The position numbers and the translations under genes are program-made. Source: Pseudomonas sp. P5_109 (lineage in GTDB: Bacteria; Pseudomonadota; Gammaproteobacteria; Pseudomonadales; Pseudomonadaceae). Taken from it: a stretch of DNA of 64,000 nt. Location of the stretch: positions 4,539,501-4,603,500 of the forward strand of contig NZ_CP125380.1 in the NCBI RefSeq assembly GCF_034009455.1. The letters run 5' to 3'. This document shows, piece after piece, positions 35,934 through 45,059 of this stretch. Every line of letters begins with the position of its first letter. Within the stretch, counting starts at the first letter, position 1. The notes beneath the pieces were generated by a model, which was not told where the DNA came from, made no database searches, and saw only the letters and a list, made by a program, of their open reading frames with translations.

Positions 35934-37673
35934 TCAGGACGCGGGGGCGTAGACCTGCTTGCCGGCGAAGAAGGTGTTCAGCACTTTGGTTTCGAACAGG
36001 TCGTCATCGCTGACCTTGAACACATCGCGGTCGAGGATGATCAGGTCAGCCTGCTTGCCCGGTGCCAGCGAACCGATCTGCTTCTCCAGGCGCAGGGTTT
36101 TCGCCGCGTTGAGGGTGTAGGCGTAGAACATGGTCTGGCGGTCGATGCTTTCCTTGGCATTGAGCACGCCCAACGGACCTTTGCGCGTGCTCGCCTGGGC
36201 AATGGCGTTGAACGGGTTGGCGCTCGACACCGGCCAGTCGCTGCCACCGGCAATCGTCGCGCCGGCGTTATGCAAGGACCGCGCGGGATACTGGTAACCG
36301 TAGGCGAAGGCGCTGATGTAAGGCTTGACCAGCTCGACGGTGTAGGACTCGCCGGTGGCCCACAGCAGTTGCATCGAAGCGATCACGCCCAGTTCCTTGA
36401 AGCGCGGAAACTCCTTGGGGTTGACCAACTGCAAGTGCGCGATGCTGTGTGGCACGGGCGTCGGGCTGAGCTTGCGCGCATACGCCACGCCATTGAGCGC
36501 TTCACGCACCGCGCGGTCGCCGACGGCGTGCATGTGCACGATCCAGCCGCGTTTTTCCGCCGCCACCACCAGTTCGCCGAAGTGCGCCGGGTCGGTCAGC
36601 AACTGACCATTTTTATGGCTGTTCTTGAACGGCACGATGACCGCAGCAGTTTGCCCCGGGAATTCGAGGATGCCGTCGACAAACACCTTGATGCCGGGGA
36701 ACGTCAGGTTAGGCACGCCCTCGAACTGCTTCATCACCGTGGCGATCACTTCCAGGTCGGCGGGTTTGCTTTTCGGGTTGGTGACCATCAACGCGGCGAC
36801 GTGGGCACTGAGTTCGCCGTTCTGCGCCAGCTCCTTGTAGAGCGGCAGCACGCCGACACTTTCCGCGGTGGCATGGAAATCGAACAGCGAATCTTCACTG
36901 CCGCCGTTCGCCGCTGCGTCCATCCAGGCGGTGACGCCGTATTGATTGTTGATCTTCACCGCCTCGCGAGCGGCCTTGAGTATGGTCTCCGGGCTGGGCG
37001 CCGGAATACCGTTGCGCACTACGTCCCAGCGGGATTCGGCAAAGTAGCCGTTAGGGGTGAAGTCCGCTTCATGGCCGATGTAGCCGCGTTCTTTCTCCGG
37101 CAGGCTTTTCACCAGTGCCGCGTCGATGTTCAGGCGCTTGAGCATCGCGTTGTTGGCCCAACCGGTGTGGCCGTCGATGCCGCTGAAGACGATGGGCTGA
37201 TCAGCCCAACGGCCCTGATTGAACATCTTGCCCAGCTCACGGCTTTTCTCCCAGTAGGCCGAACTGACCCCGGCCACGCTGATCACATCACCGGAGCGGG
37301 CACGCCCGGCCTTGTCCTCTTCGATCAACCATTGCTCCAGTTCCGGCAAGGGTTTGACCTCGTCCAGCAGGTTGGCCTTCATGCTGTCGAACGCACCCAC
37401 CACCGGGTGGCTGTGGGTGTCGATCATGCCTGGCATCAACACTTTGCCCGCCAGGTCGATGCGCTGGGTCTTGGCGTCGGCCAGGGCATTGATTTCGGCA
37501 TCGCTGCCCACTTTCAGAATCTTGCCGTCTTGCACCGCAACAGCCTGCACCAGCGCCTGGCCGGGTTCGGCGGTAAACACTTTGCCGTTGAACAACACCA
37601 GGTCAGCGGCGGCCATCGCTTGTACCGAGGACAATGCCAGCGCGGCGGCCAACAGGTTTGGAATGAATCGCAT
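35934..37673 (-). CDS. Exported YtcJ-like amidohydrolase (second of pair)
   Basis: The 579-residue amidohydrolase_3 protein has a signal peptide (IPNLLAAALALSSVQAMA). Metal-site motifs include LMPGMIDTHSHP near residue 80, HMHAVGDRAVREALNG and a late GSDWPVSSANPFNAI with the catalytic Asp. Such enzymes hydrolyse amide or ester bonds (N-substituted formamides, carbamates); the substrate is unknown. It is 18 bp downstream of the first amidohydrolase and paralogous to it. Confidence 0.9.
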   Translation of the reverse strand: MRFIPNLLAAALALSSVQAMAAADLVLFNGKVFTAEPGQALVQAVAVQDGKILKVGSDAEINALADAKTQRIDLAGKVLMPGMIDTHSHPVVGAFDSMKANLLDEVKPLPELEQWLIEEDKAGRARSGDVISVAGVSSAYWEKSRELGKMFNQGRWADQPIVFSGIDGHTGWANNAMLKRLNIDAALVKSLPEKERGYIGHEADFTPNGYFAESRWDVVRNGIPAPSPETILKAAREAVKINNQYGVTAWMDAAANGGSEDSLFDFHATAESVGVLPLYKELAQNGELSAHVAALMVTNPKSKPADLEVIATVMKQFEGVPNLTFPGIKVFVDGILEFPGQTAAVIVPFKNSHKNGQLLTDPAHFGELVVAAEKRGWIVHMHAVGDRAVREALNGVAYARKLSPTPVPHSIAHLQLVNPKEFPRFKELGVIASMQLLWATGESYTVELVKPYISAFAYGYQYPARSLHNAGATIAGGSDWPVSSANPFNAIAQASTRKGPLGVLNAKESIDRQTMFYAYTLNAAKTLRLEKQIGSLAPGKQADLIILDRDVFKVSDDDLFETKVLNTFFAGKQVYAPAS

Positions 37674-37691
37674 CGGAACGCTCTCTCGTTT

Positions 37692-39551
37692 TTATTGGGC
37701 GGATCGGGAAGTGACAACCTGGGAAACAACCTGTGGCGCCAGTCCGAGGAACGGTGCCTTGGCCCACACGACCTTGCCGCCGACCAGCGTCAGCAGCACG
37801 TCATTGCGGCCCAGTTCCTCCTCGGGCACCTGCATGAAGTTCTTGTCGAGCACGATCAGGTCAGCCAACTTGCCGACTTCGATCGAGCCCAGCACCGCTT
37901 CCAGCTTCAACTGTTCGGCGGAATTTAAGGTGATGCTGCGCAGCACTTCGGCTCGCGACAGCGCCGGATCGCTGTTGAGTCGCCCGGCGTACTTGGGCCC
38001 ATAGCTGTGCGGATTGGTCGGATCGCCGGAACGGGTGACGCCGACTTTCAGCGCCAGGAACTCATCGAGGGGATCGACCGGCCAGTCGCTGCCAAACGCC
38101 ACGCGGCCGCCGGCATGGGCGATGCTGCCCGAGGGTTCCATGCGCTCGAATCGTTCGGCACCCAGGTGATCACTGGTGCCGTCGACCGTGGACGGGGCCT
38201 GCTGCGCCCACTGGAATGACATGGTGGCGGTGACGTCCAGTGCCTTGAAGCGTGAATAGTCGGCAGGGTCCACTGACTCGGCGTGCGCGATGGCCGGGCG
38301 GAAATCCGTACCGGGCAGTTCCTTGCGCACATAGGCGACGCTGTCCAGTGCATCGCGCACCGCGCGCTCGCCGGTGGCGTGCAGGTGCGGATCGAGACCG
38401 GCCTTGACCGCTTGCAGCACCAGCGGATTGAGCACCTGCGGCGGGAAGTACAGCTCACCCAGGTTCTTGCCCGGCGTCCACTTCGGCGCCTTGTCGGTGC
38501 CGCTGTTGTGCAGGTACGGGGTCAACATGGCACCGGTGTCCGCCGGGGCATTGATGATGCCGTCCATGAAAAGTTTGACGTGGCGCATGTTCACGCCCGG
38601 CGCGGTTTTCACTTCGCCCTGGTCGTAGGTGCTGGCCAGGGCCTTGGCCTCGGCGATGGTTTTCACCGGGTCGGCGGCAGCGGCGGCCGGGTCCAGCTTG
38701 ATCGCCAGCAAGGCCCGGGCGGTCAGCTCACCGGATTTCTGCAGGCTGGTGAAGGCCTTGCCGTTTTCCGGGCCGGACATTGCATCGAAGAAACTGGTGA
38801 TGCCTTGCTGGCGCATGGCGTCGAGGGCCGCTCGCATCTGGTTGAGTTTTTCCGCGTCGGTCGCCGGCGGCACCACGGCGGCCAGCGATTCGGCGGCGCC
38901 GTCTTCACAGATACCGTTCGGGTTGCCGGCACTGTCGCGGCGGTATTTGCCGTCTTCGGGGTCGGCGGTGTTCTTGTTGATGCCGGCCAGTTCCAGGCCG
39001 CGGGAGTTGGTCAGCACGGTGTGGAAGTCGGTGGAGCGCACCTGGATCGGACGCTGGGTCTTGAGCGCGTCGAGGGTCGACTTGTCGGCATCGCCGTCGA
39101 GCCCGGTCATGCCCATGCGATCCCAGCTGCCGACTTCCAGCCAGACGTCCGGGCCCTTGTCCTTCTCGGCATCGAGGCAGGCCTGGATGCTTGCCTGAAA
39201 CTGCGCGCGGGTCATGGTCTGGTATTTCAGGTCGCACAAGGTCATGGCGCGCCCGCCATCCCCCGGGTGCATGTGTGCATCGACGAAGCCCGGCATCAGC
39301 ATGCGCCCGGCCAGGTCGATCAGTTGTGTCTGCTTGCCGATGTAGCCGTCGACCCCGGCATCGCTGCCGACATAGACGATCTTTCCGCCCGAAATGGCGA
39401 TGGCCTGCTGCACGGAATTCTGGCCATCGACCGTGTAGACGTAGCCATTGCGCATGACCGTGTCGGCGGGTGTCGCCGCCAACGCCATGGCGGAAAATGT
39501 CGTGGTCGCCGCCATGGCGACAAAAAGCCTGGAAAGTCTCAAATGCCTCAC
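37692..39551 (-). CDS. Exported YtcJ-like amidohydrolase (first of pair)
   Basis: The 619-residue protein belongs to the same amidohydrolase_3 group as its neighbour. It has LMPGFVDAHMHPGDGG, HLHATGERAVRDALDS and AFGSDWPVDPLDEFLAL. GTG 39551 is chosen because it gives a complete signal peptide (RHLRLSRLFVAMAATTTFSA, cleavage near ALA); ATG 39515 is an alternative and the in-frame ATG-like start at 39593 is unlikely. A conserved-looking CCCTATAGGG palindrome lies about 65 bp upstream. It heads the operon that ends with the NCS1 transporter. Confidence 0.88.
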   Translation of the reverse strand: MRHLRLSRLFVAMAATTTFSAMALAATPADTVMRNGYVYTVDGQNSVQQAIAISGGKIVYVGSDAGVDGYIGKQTQLIDLAGRMLMPGFVDAHMHPGDGGRAMTLCDLKYQTMTRAQFQASIQACLDAEKDKGPDVWLEVGSWDRMGMTGLDGDADKSTLDALKTQRPIQVRSTDFHTVLTNSRGLELAGINKNTADPEDGKYRRDSAGNPNGICEDGAAESLAAVVPPATDAEKLNQMRAALDAMRQQGITSFFDAMSGPENGKAFTSLQKSGELTARALLAIKLDPAAAAADPVKTIAEAKALASTYDQGEVKTAPGVNMRHVKLFMDGIINAPADTGAMLTPYLHNSGTDKAPKWTPGKNLGELYFPPQVLNPLVLQAVKAGLDPHLHATGERAVRDALDSVAYVRKELPGTDFRPAIAHAESVDPADYSRFKALDVTATMSFQWAQQAPSTVDGTSDHLGAERFERMEPSGSIAHAGGRVAFGSDWPVDPLDEFLALKVGVTRSGDPTNPHSYGPKYAGRLNSDPALSRAEVLRSITLNSAEQLKLEAVLGSIEVGKLADLIVLDKNFMQVPEEELGRNDVLLTLVGGKVVWAKAPFLGLAPQVVSQVVTSRSAQ

Positions 39552-39615
39552 CCCTGTTCTTATTGTTTTGAAGCGGCCCGAACGGCTGCACAAGCCCTTG
39601 TATAGACAGGGCCTA

Positions 39616-39625
39616 CCCTATAGGG
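39616..39625. promoter_or_regulatory. CCCTATAGGG palindrome upstream of the amidohydrolase operon
   Basis: A perfect 10-bp palindrome within TACCCTATAGGGCGC, between the LuxR-type regulator gene and the operon it probably controls. A possible LuxR-type operator; short enough that chance is not excluded. Confidence 0.35.
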
Positions 39626-39689
39626 CGCAGCGTTCGAATGGACCTCTGCAAATGAGGAGGGGTAAGGCAAATAATTGAAACGGCTGGGA

Positions 39690-40676
39690 TTAATCCCGGC
39701 GCACGGGCTCCGCCGGCGCGCCCGGCGAACGCAGGACCGAGCCCAGTTCCACCTTGCTTTTCACACCGAGCTGCAAGTAGCAATTGCGCAGGTAGGTGCG
39801 CACGGTAGACGGGCTCAAGGCGAGCATCCGGGCGATTTCCTTGTAGGAGTGGCCAGCGGCGAACAGCATCGCCGCCGTGCGCTCCCGAGGTGCCAGGCCG
39901 TCGCCGCCCGAGGGGGCTTCGAGGGACAGGATGACGTGTTCGGCGTTGGGGCTCAGGGTCAGGGCGCAGCGGCCCAGACGGATCACGCAGGGGGCCTTGG
40001 ACAATTGCGCGATCACCTCGGGCGGCAGCGTGGAACCGCTCCAGCCGGGCAGTTCGCGCTGGATCGCAACACACAACCTGGCCCCCACATAGAGCAGACT
40101 GCCGTCCATGCGCGCGACGCCAAAATCACTCGCGCCGTTTTCGCTGTCGAAGCGAATCATGTCCTGCACCTGAAACCGCCACAGCTGGAACAGGTGATCG
40201 CAGAACGCCAAGAACAGCTCGGCTTCGTTCTCCTCGAACGCCTGTTCATCCTCACCCCGGTAGAGGCAGACGAAAAACATCAGGCCGCTTTCGGGCAATT
40301 CGTAGGTGATGCTCATCAAGTGATAGAGATCGTAGCGCCGGGCGAAATCGTTGACTGCCTCGCAAGGGTCGGTGAACCCCTTGTCGCGCACCACCTCACC
40401 GGGACGATTGAGCGTGGCGTAGGAGAACTGATCGTTGGCCGCCACTGGATGCCAGTCGGCGGCAAAGGACTCAGGAAGATTGATGCTGCCATGCATCCAG
40501 CTTTGCATGGGCACTTCAGGACCTGGTGCAGACATTTCGCCCCACCAGGCAGATGCGAAGGGCACCAGTTGACCGAATGCCTGCAGACCATCGGCGATGA
40601 ACCGCGACGCCCCGCTCTCCCGCGCCAGCCGCCCAAGGTGCAATACGCAATGATTGAACTCCTTGAGCGTGGCCAT
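39690..40676 (-). CDS. LuxR-family transcriptional regulator
   Basis: The protein has about 328 residues from ATG 40676, with in-frame starts up to 40796 possible. The C-terminal HTH is LAPRERTAAMLFAAGHSYKE then IARMLALSPSTVRTYLRNCY, typical of the LuxR/GerE type. The N-terminal two thirds has no receiver or acyl-homoserine-lactone motif; it looks like a GAF/PAS-like sensor (WRFQVQDMIRFDSENGASDF). Its place just upstream of the two amidohydrolases suggests it controls them. Confidence 0.85.
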   Translation of the reverse strand: MATLKEFNHCVLHLGRLARESGASRFIADGLQAFGQLVPFASAWWGEMSAPGPEVPMQSWMHGSINLPESFAADWHPVAANDQFSYATLNRPGEVVRDKGFTDPCEAVNDFARRYDLYHLMSITYELPESGLMFFVCLYRGEDEQAFEENEAELFLAFCDHLFQLWRFQVQDMIRFDSENGASDFGVARMDGSLLYVGARLCVAIQRELPGWSGSTLPPEVIAQLSKAPCVIRLGRCALTLSPNAEHVILSLEAPSGGDGLAPRERTAAMLFAAGHSYKEIARMLALSPSTVRTYLRNCYLQLGVKSKVELGSVLRSPGAPAEPVRRD

Positions 40677-40799
40677 CGTCGCGTTACCGCCGACTTTATT
40701 TTCCTCCCCCATCATTGCGATCCCGTTCACTGCATGGCCTTTCGTTTCGACGATGCCATAGGCCCGTGACGGGCGTCCAGCAGGCAATGACATCAACGG

Positions 40800-41642
40800 T
40801 TACAAAGTGCTGTTCATCCCGTACAACCGGGGCCTGCGGTCCTCATGCAGGTCGTTGCGGGCACTGATGCGCTTGTTGCGCGCCTCAGCCAGGTTCAGCG
40901 TGGCCAGCAACATCTGTTCGCCGCCCTGCTCCGCCGGCCCGGACAACGGGTAGCCGTCGGCATCGACAATGACTGAGCCCTGGACCCAGCCGACACCGCG
41001 TTCATGGCCATAGCGATCACAAGCCGCAATGAACATGCGGTTGACCGAGGCATTGGCCTGCACCCGCAGCACTTCGGCCGGGCGTTCGGTCTGCGGCCGC
41101 GGACCGTCGGGCCAATTGACCGGAGCACACAGCAGATCGGCCCCGGCCAGCGCCGGTAGACGCACCCACTCGGGGAACTCCAGGTCGTAGCAAATCAGCA
41201 TGCCGAGACGTCCGTGCACTGTCTCGACCACCGGCGGTGGTGCATCGCCGGCGGTGAAGATGTCCTTCTCGGCATCCCACAGATGCGCCTTGCGGTACAC
41301 CGCGCGCAGGCCATTGGCGTCGATCATCGCCGCGCTGTTGGCCAGTTCATCATCGGGCAGGCGCTCGCAGAAACCGCCGACGATCACCAGGTTCAGCTCA
41401 CGGGCCAGGGCCTGCCACAATTGCAGGGTCGGGCCGTCAGCGGTTTCCGCCAGGCTCAGCGCCTCAACGCGGTCGGCAAACAGATAGCCGCTCTGCACCA
41501 GCTCGGGCAACACCACGACTTGAGCGCCCTGCAAGGCTGCCTGGCGAATCGCGCGTTCGGTGAGCGTGCGGTTGTAGGCCAGGTCGCCGATTTTCGGTGC
41601 CAGTTGGCAGCAGGCGACCACGGTATTTTTTACGCTGTTCAA
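40800..41642 (-). CDS. Nitrilase-superfamily amidohydrolase
   Basis: The protein has 280 residues. The catalytic triad is Glu47 (VLPELVQSGY), Lys118 (VYRKAHLWD) and Cys151 (MLICYDLEFPEW). The family hydrolyses amides, nitriles or N-carbamoyl groups; the DLEFPEW motif is common in aliphatic amidases and N-carbamoyl-amino-acid hydrolases. It overlaps the upstream NCS1 transporter stop by ATGA, so it likely acts on what that transporter brings in. Confidence 0.9.
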   Translation of the reverse strand: MNSVKNTVVACCQLAPKIGDLAYNRTLTERAIRQAALQGAQVVVLPELVQSGYLFADRVEALSLAETADGPTLQLWQALARELNLVIVGGFCERLPDDELANSAAMIDANGLRAVYRKAHLWDAEKDIFTAGDAPPPVVETVHGRLGMLICYDLEFPEWVRLPALAGADLLCAPVNWPDGPRPQTERPAEVLRVQANASVNRMFIAACDRYGHERGVGWVQGSVIVDADGYPLSGPAEQGGEQMLLATLNLAEARNKRISARNDLHEDRRPRLYGMNSTL

Positions 41643-43138
41643 CGCCCTGCCTCCGCAGATGAATGGGTCATGGCGACGATGTCGCTTTCAGTCAGCGCAT
41701 CGATCACCCGGCGTTCGGCAGCCAGATCGATCGAGCGGCTGAGCAGGTAGTAGGTCAGCCCCGAGACCACCAGGCCCACCAGCCAGGCGATGTCCACGCC
41801 TTCGAGCATCCGCGCCAGTGGCCCGACGAAAACCTCTTTGCCGGCGGCGGCATCGAAGATGTAGAAGAACGGCACCATCGCGGCAAAGCCGATCAGGTAC
41901 GAAACGATGCCGCGAAATTGCCAGGCGCCGTAGATGCCTTTCGGCGTGAAGAAATGCGGGATCGCATAACGGCCCTTGCGCACGAAGAAGTAGTCCACCA
42001 GGTTGACGGCGGTCCACGGCACGAGGAAGTACAGCAACAACACCAGGAAGGTGTTCAACAACGCGATGCCGTCACCTTTGATCGACAGCACGCAGGTCAA
42101 CAGGATGACGCTGATCACGCTGATCGACAGCACCCGGGCACGCGGTGTCGGGGTGATTTTCCTGATCGAGTCGACTCCGGTCAGCAGCGTCAGCATGGCG
42201 CTGTAGGTGTTGAGCGCGATGATCGGCAGGAAACCCGCCACCGAGACAATCACCAGCAGATTGCCCAGCCCCGGCACCATCGAGGAGCCGACCTGATTCA
42301 ATGCCACCAGCGCATCCGCCGCTTTCAGCTCCTGGGCCAGCCAAGCGCCGAGGCCGATCATCCAGCTGCCGGACAACGAAGCGCCGATGAACACCGCCGC
42401 GATCAGTTTCGGTCGGCTGGTGTTTTTCGGCAGGTAGCGGGAATAGTCAGACACATAGGGCGCATAGGAAATGTTGTAGCTCGCGCCGATGGCGAACAGC
42501 GTGGCGAAGGCCACCCAGCTGAAGCCCAGGTCGGTCGCCGGGGTGACGCCTTCGGAACCTGCGCCGAACATCAGGGCGATGGTCACCAGGGCATACAGCG
42601 GCAAGGTCGCCAGCAAAGCCCACTTGAAGGCCTTGTGCATCAGGTCGTGGCCGTAGATCGACAACAGCGCGCCGATCAGCACCACGGCCACGGCGACGAT
42701 GGTCGGGTCGATGCCGAACACATGCTCAAGGCCGTTCATGATCAACGAGATATTGACCACGTTGAAGCCGACGAACACAAACATCGTCGCCATCAGCGCC
42801 AGGATCACCCCGCGATAACCGAACTGGGCGCGGGACTGGATCATCTGCGGCAGGCCCATTTCCGGCCCCTGGGAGCCATGAAACGCCATGAAGATGGTGC
42901 CGAACATGATGCCCAGGGCACCGGCGAGCAGGGTCCACAGCGCCGACAAGCCCAGGCTCGGACCGACAAAGCCGATGGAGATGGTGAAGAAGTGGAAATT
43001 GCCGAGGAACCAGAATGGCCCCTGGCTGCTGAGTTTGGCGTGACGTTCGTTTTCCGGAATGTAATCGATGGAGTGGCCTTCGATGGCCAACCCGCCGCTC
43101 GCCTCGGCGGCGTGCGCAGACACTGGGGAACCTGACAT
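41639..43138 (-). CDS. NCS1-family transporter (copy 2 of 3)
   Basis: This 499-residue, about 12-span NCS1 protein is closely similar to the copy at 21820-23394 (shared [21 protein letters not shown] and [16 protein letters not shown]). ATG 43138 (MSGSPVSAHAA) has AGGAAC 6 nt upstream; the longer in-frame reading to 43291 lacks family sequence. It is translationally coupled to a nitrilase-type amidase and divergent from a LysR gene with a palindromic operator. Confidence 0.9.
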   Translation of the reverse strand: MSGSPVSAHAAEASGGLAIEGHSIDYIPENERHAKLSSQGPFWFLGNFHFFTISIGFVGPSLGLSALWTLLAGALGIMFGTIFMAFHGSQGPEMGLPQMIQSRAQFGYRGVILALMATMFVFVGFNVVNISLIMNGLEHVFGIDPTIVAVAVVLIGALLSIYGHDLMHKAFKWALLATLPLYALVTIALMFGAGSEGVTPATDLGFSWVAFATLFAIGASYNISYAPYVSDYSRYLPKNTSRPKLIAAVFIGASLSGSWMIGLGAWLAQELKAADALVALNQVGSSMVPGLGNLLVIVSVAGFLPIIALNTYSAMLTLLTGVDSIRKITPTPRARVLSISVISVILLTCVLSIKGDGIALLNTFLVLLLYFLVPWTAVNLVDYFFVRKGRYAIPHFFTPKGIYGAWQFRGIVSYLIGFAAMVPFFYIFDAAAGKEVFVGPLARMLEGVDIAWLVGLVVSGLTYYLLSRSIDLAAERRVIDALTESDIVAMTHSSAEAGR

Positions 43139-43296
43139 ACGATTGTTCCTATGCTGTTGTTTGTTGTTTTTGTGGGTACAGCGCTCGCTACGACGTCCAG
43201 ATCGGGTGAAACTCCAGAAAAATCTGACGATGACGCTGGTTTCACGGCAATGTAGGGCGTGAGTCCGGGCAATAAAATATCGCAGGCACACTGTTC

Positions 43297-43316
43297 ACAT
43301 AGATCCGCATCTATGT
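43297..43316. promoter_or_regulatory. Perfect 20-bp palindrome between LysR and NCS1/amidase genes
   Basis: ACATAGAT-CCGC-ATCTATGT has perfect 8-bp arms, contains an ATA-N-TAT LysR-type core, and lies 21 bp before the LysR ATG in the 199-bp divergent gap. It is a strong candidate for the binding site of that LysR protein. Confidence 0.7.
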
Positions 43317-43337
43317 AAGCGAGAATCGGGAGCCCCC

Positions 43338-44240
43338 ATGCTGGGAACTGTAACGGAGCTGGATCTGCGTCTGATCCGGGTATTTCTGACCGTCGTCGAA
43401 GCGGGCGGCATATCGGCGGCGCAAACCGCCCTCAACACCACGCAACCCACCATCAGCGCGCAATTGGCGACGCTGGAAGCCCGGGTCGGTTTCCGCTTGT
43501 GCGAGCGCGGGCGCGGCGGGTTTGCGGTGACGCCCAAAGGTACGCAGTTCATCGACGCGGCCCGACGCTTACTGGCGGCGGCCGAGGGTTTTCGGGTCGA
43601 GGTGCAGCACATCAATCGCAAGGTCTCGGGCAGTATCAACATCGGCCTGCTGGGGCAAATCGATCCGGTGGCGAACAAGAAAATCGGCCAGGCCATTGCC
43701 CGTTTACGGGCGCGGCACGAGGGGCTGTACTTCCATTTCACCGAGCTGTCGTCGTCCCTGCTGGAAGAAAAAATCATCAACGGCCATATCGACCTGGCCA
43801 TCGGTTACTTCTGGCACCGCTTGCCCAACATCGATTATTTCCCGCTGTTCCCGGAAACCCAGATTGCCTATTGCGCGCCTTCGCATCCGCTGTTCGACCA
43901 GGTCGGCGCGCTGACCCGCGAAGATGTCAGCGGGTTTGACTGGGTCTGGCCGAGCCATCCGCTGCCGGAAATGCCGGCCCCCACGTCGATCGAGCGCCTG
44001 ACCGTGCTCACCGACAGCATGGACGGCGCCGCCCTGCTGATCCTGTCGGGCCAGCACCTGGGGTTTCTGCCACAGCACTACGCAACCCGGCATGAACAGT
44101 TGGGGCAATTGCACCCGCTGAATCCGGATCTGCTGCGTTATGAGGTTCGTTTTCATGCGGCGGTGCGGCATTCATCTCGACAGAAGGATCTGGTGAGTGC
44201 GTTCCTGAACGAACTGATCGAGATTTTCGGACCGACGTAG
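43338..44240 (+). CDS. LysR-family regulator of the NCS1/amidase operon
   Basis: The protein has 300 residues. HTH: LIRVFLTVVEAGGISAAQTA with TTQPTISAQLATLEARVG; effector domain from about 92. It is a paralogue of the LysR at 26332 and is likewise divergent from an NCS1 transporter gene. A perfect palindrome (43297-43316) just upstream suggests autoregulation together with control of the transporter-amidase pair. Confidence 0.9.
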   Translation: MLGTVTELDLRLIRVFLTVVEAGGISAAQTALNTTQPTISAQLATLEARVGFRLCERGRGGFAVTPKGTQFIDAARRLLAAAEGFRVEVQHINRKVSGSINIGLLGQIDPVANKKIGQAIARLRARHEGLYFHFTELSSSLLEEKIINGHIDLAIGYFWHRLPNIDYFPLFPETQIAYCAPSHPLFDQVGALTREDVSGFDWVWPSHPLPEMPAPTSIERLTVLTDSMDGAALLILSGQHLGFLPQHYATRHEQLGQLHPLNPDLLRYEVRFHAAVRHSSRQKDLVSAFLNELIEIFGPT

Positions 44241-44284
44241 TCAAGCAGTCGCCAAGAGGTGTGCTCAACGCTGGCTCAATCGCT

Positions 44285-44300
44285 ATATAGTTTTGTATAT
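44285..44300. promoter_or_regulatory. Candidate TetR operator/AT-rich promoter
   Basis: ATATA-GTTTTG-TATAT (5-bp arms) lies about 30 bp before the TetR-family ATG at 44331. It could be an operator, a -10 region or both. Confidence 0.35.
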
Positions 44301-44330
44301 TGCGAAACTTATTTTTCCCCAGATAGCCCC

Positions 44331-44999
44331 ATGAGCCGTATCCGCCAGCACAATCTGCACCTCATCCTGCAAGCCGCCAGTGCCGAATTCGCCGCCAAAG
44401 GCTTCGACGGCACGCAAACCCGCGACATCGCATTGCGTGCTGGGGTGCCGAAAGCCAATCTGTATTACTACTTCCAGACCAAGGAAAACCTCTACGCCCA
44501 GGTGCTGCTCGGCTTCGTCCAGCCATTGCTGGATGCGTCAGCGGTGCTGCGCGAGAGCGACGACCCGGTAGCAGGGTTGCAGGCCTACATCACCGCCCGT
44601 ATCCGCATCGCCCGGGAGCATCCGCACATTGCCAAGGTGTTCAGCGGCGAGTTGCTGCTGGGGGGCAAACAGTTGCCCGAGGAATGCCGCGACCTGCTGT
44701 ACGCCGAGGCCCGGCGCAACGTCGAATGCCTGAGCGGCTGGATCGACCGGGGCCTGATCGCACCGGTCGACCCACAGCACCTGATGCTGTTCATCTGGTC
44801 GGCGACCCGCACCTACACCAATCTGGGCTGGCAGATGGCGCACATAACCGGGCGCGAGACACCGCAGGATGAGGACTACGCCAATGCGGCGGCGACCATT
44901 ACCCGGCTGGTGCTGGGCGGCGTGGTGCCGGTTGCGGTCACCTGTAGGAGCGAGCTTGCTCGCGATGGTCGCGAACAATGGCACGTGTTTTCTGGATAA
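44331..44999 (+). CDS. TetR-family regulator (RutR/YcdC-like) with a REP-derived C-terminus
   Basis: The protein has 222 residues. The N-terminal HTH reads ILQAASAEFAAKGFDGTQTR with KANLYYYFQTKENLYAQVL, close to RutR/YcdC regulators of pyrimidine degradation. The C-terminal ligand domain fits YcdC. The last 18 codons (from CRSELARDG to the stop at 44997) are encoded by the left head of the REP doublet at 44943, so the repeat has supplied the end of the protein. ATG 44331 is the normal family start. Target genes are unclear; the cysteine hydrolase/GGT genes lie nearby on the other strand. Confidence 0.85.
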   Translation: MSRIRQHNLHLILQAASAEFAAKGFDGTQTRDIALRAGVPKANLYYYFQTKENLYAQVLLGFVQPLLDASAVLRESDDPVAGLQAYITARIRIAREHPHIAKVFSGELLLGGKQLPEECRDLLYAEARRNVECLSGWIDRGLIAPVDPQHLMLFIWSATRTYTNLGWQMAHITGRETPQDEDYANAAATITRLVLGGVVPVAVTCRSELARDGREQWHVFSG

Positions 45000-45043
45000 A
45001 ACGCGTTGCTCTCAGGTTTTTCGCGAGCGAGCTCGCTCCTACA
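44943..45043. repeat. REP doublet, TGTAGGAGCGAG type, overlapping the tetR 3' end
   Basis: Heads TGTAGGAGCGAGCTTGCTCG and CGAGCGAGCTCGCTCCTACA surround a spacer with CTGGATAAAACGCG, as in the 9591 and 15407 elements. The left head and part of the spacer are translated as the end of the TetR-family protein. Confidence 0.92.
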
Positions 45044-45059
45044 GGGGAATGTGGTGGGT

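Noticed and set aside
35835..37928. + strand open frame of 697 codons opposite the second amidohydrolase
   Set aside because: Antisense shadow of a gene with signal peptide and metal-site motifs; no family resemblance of its own.
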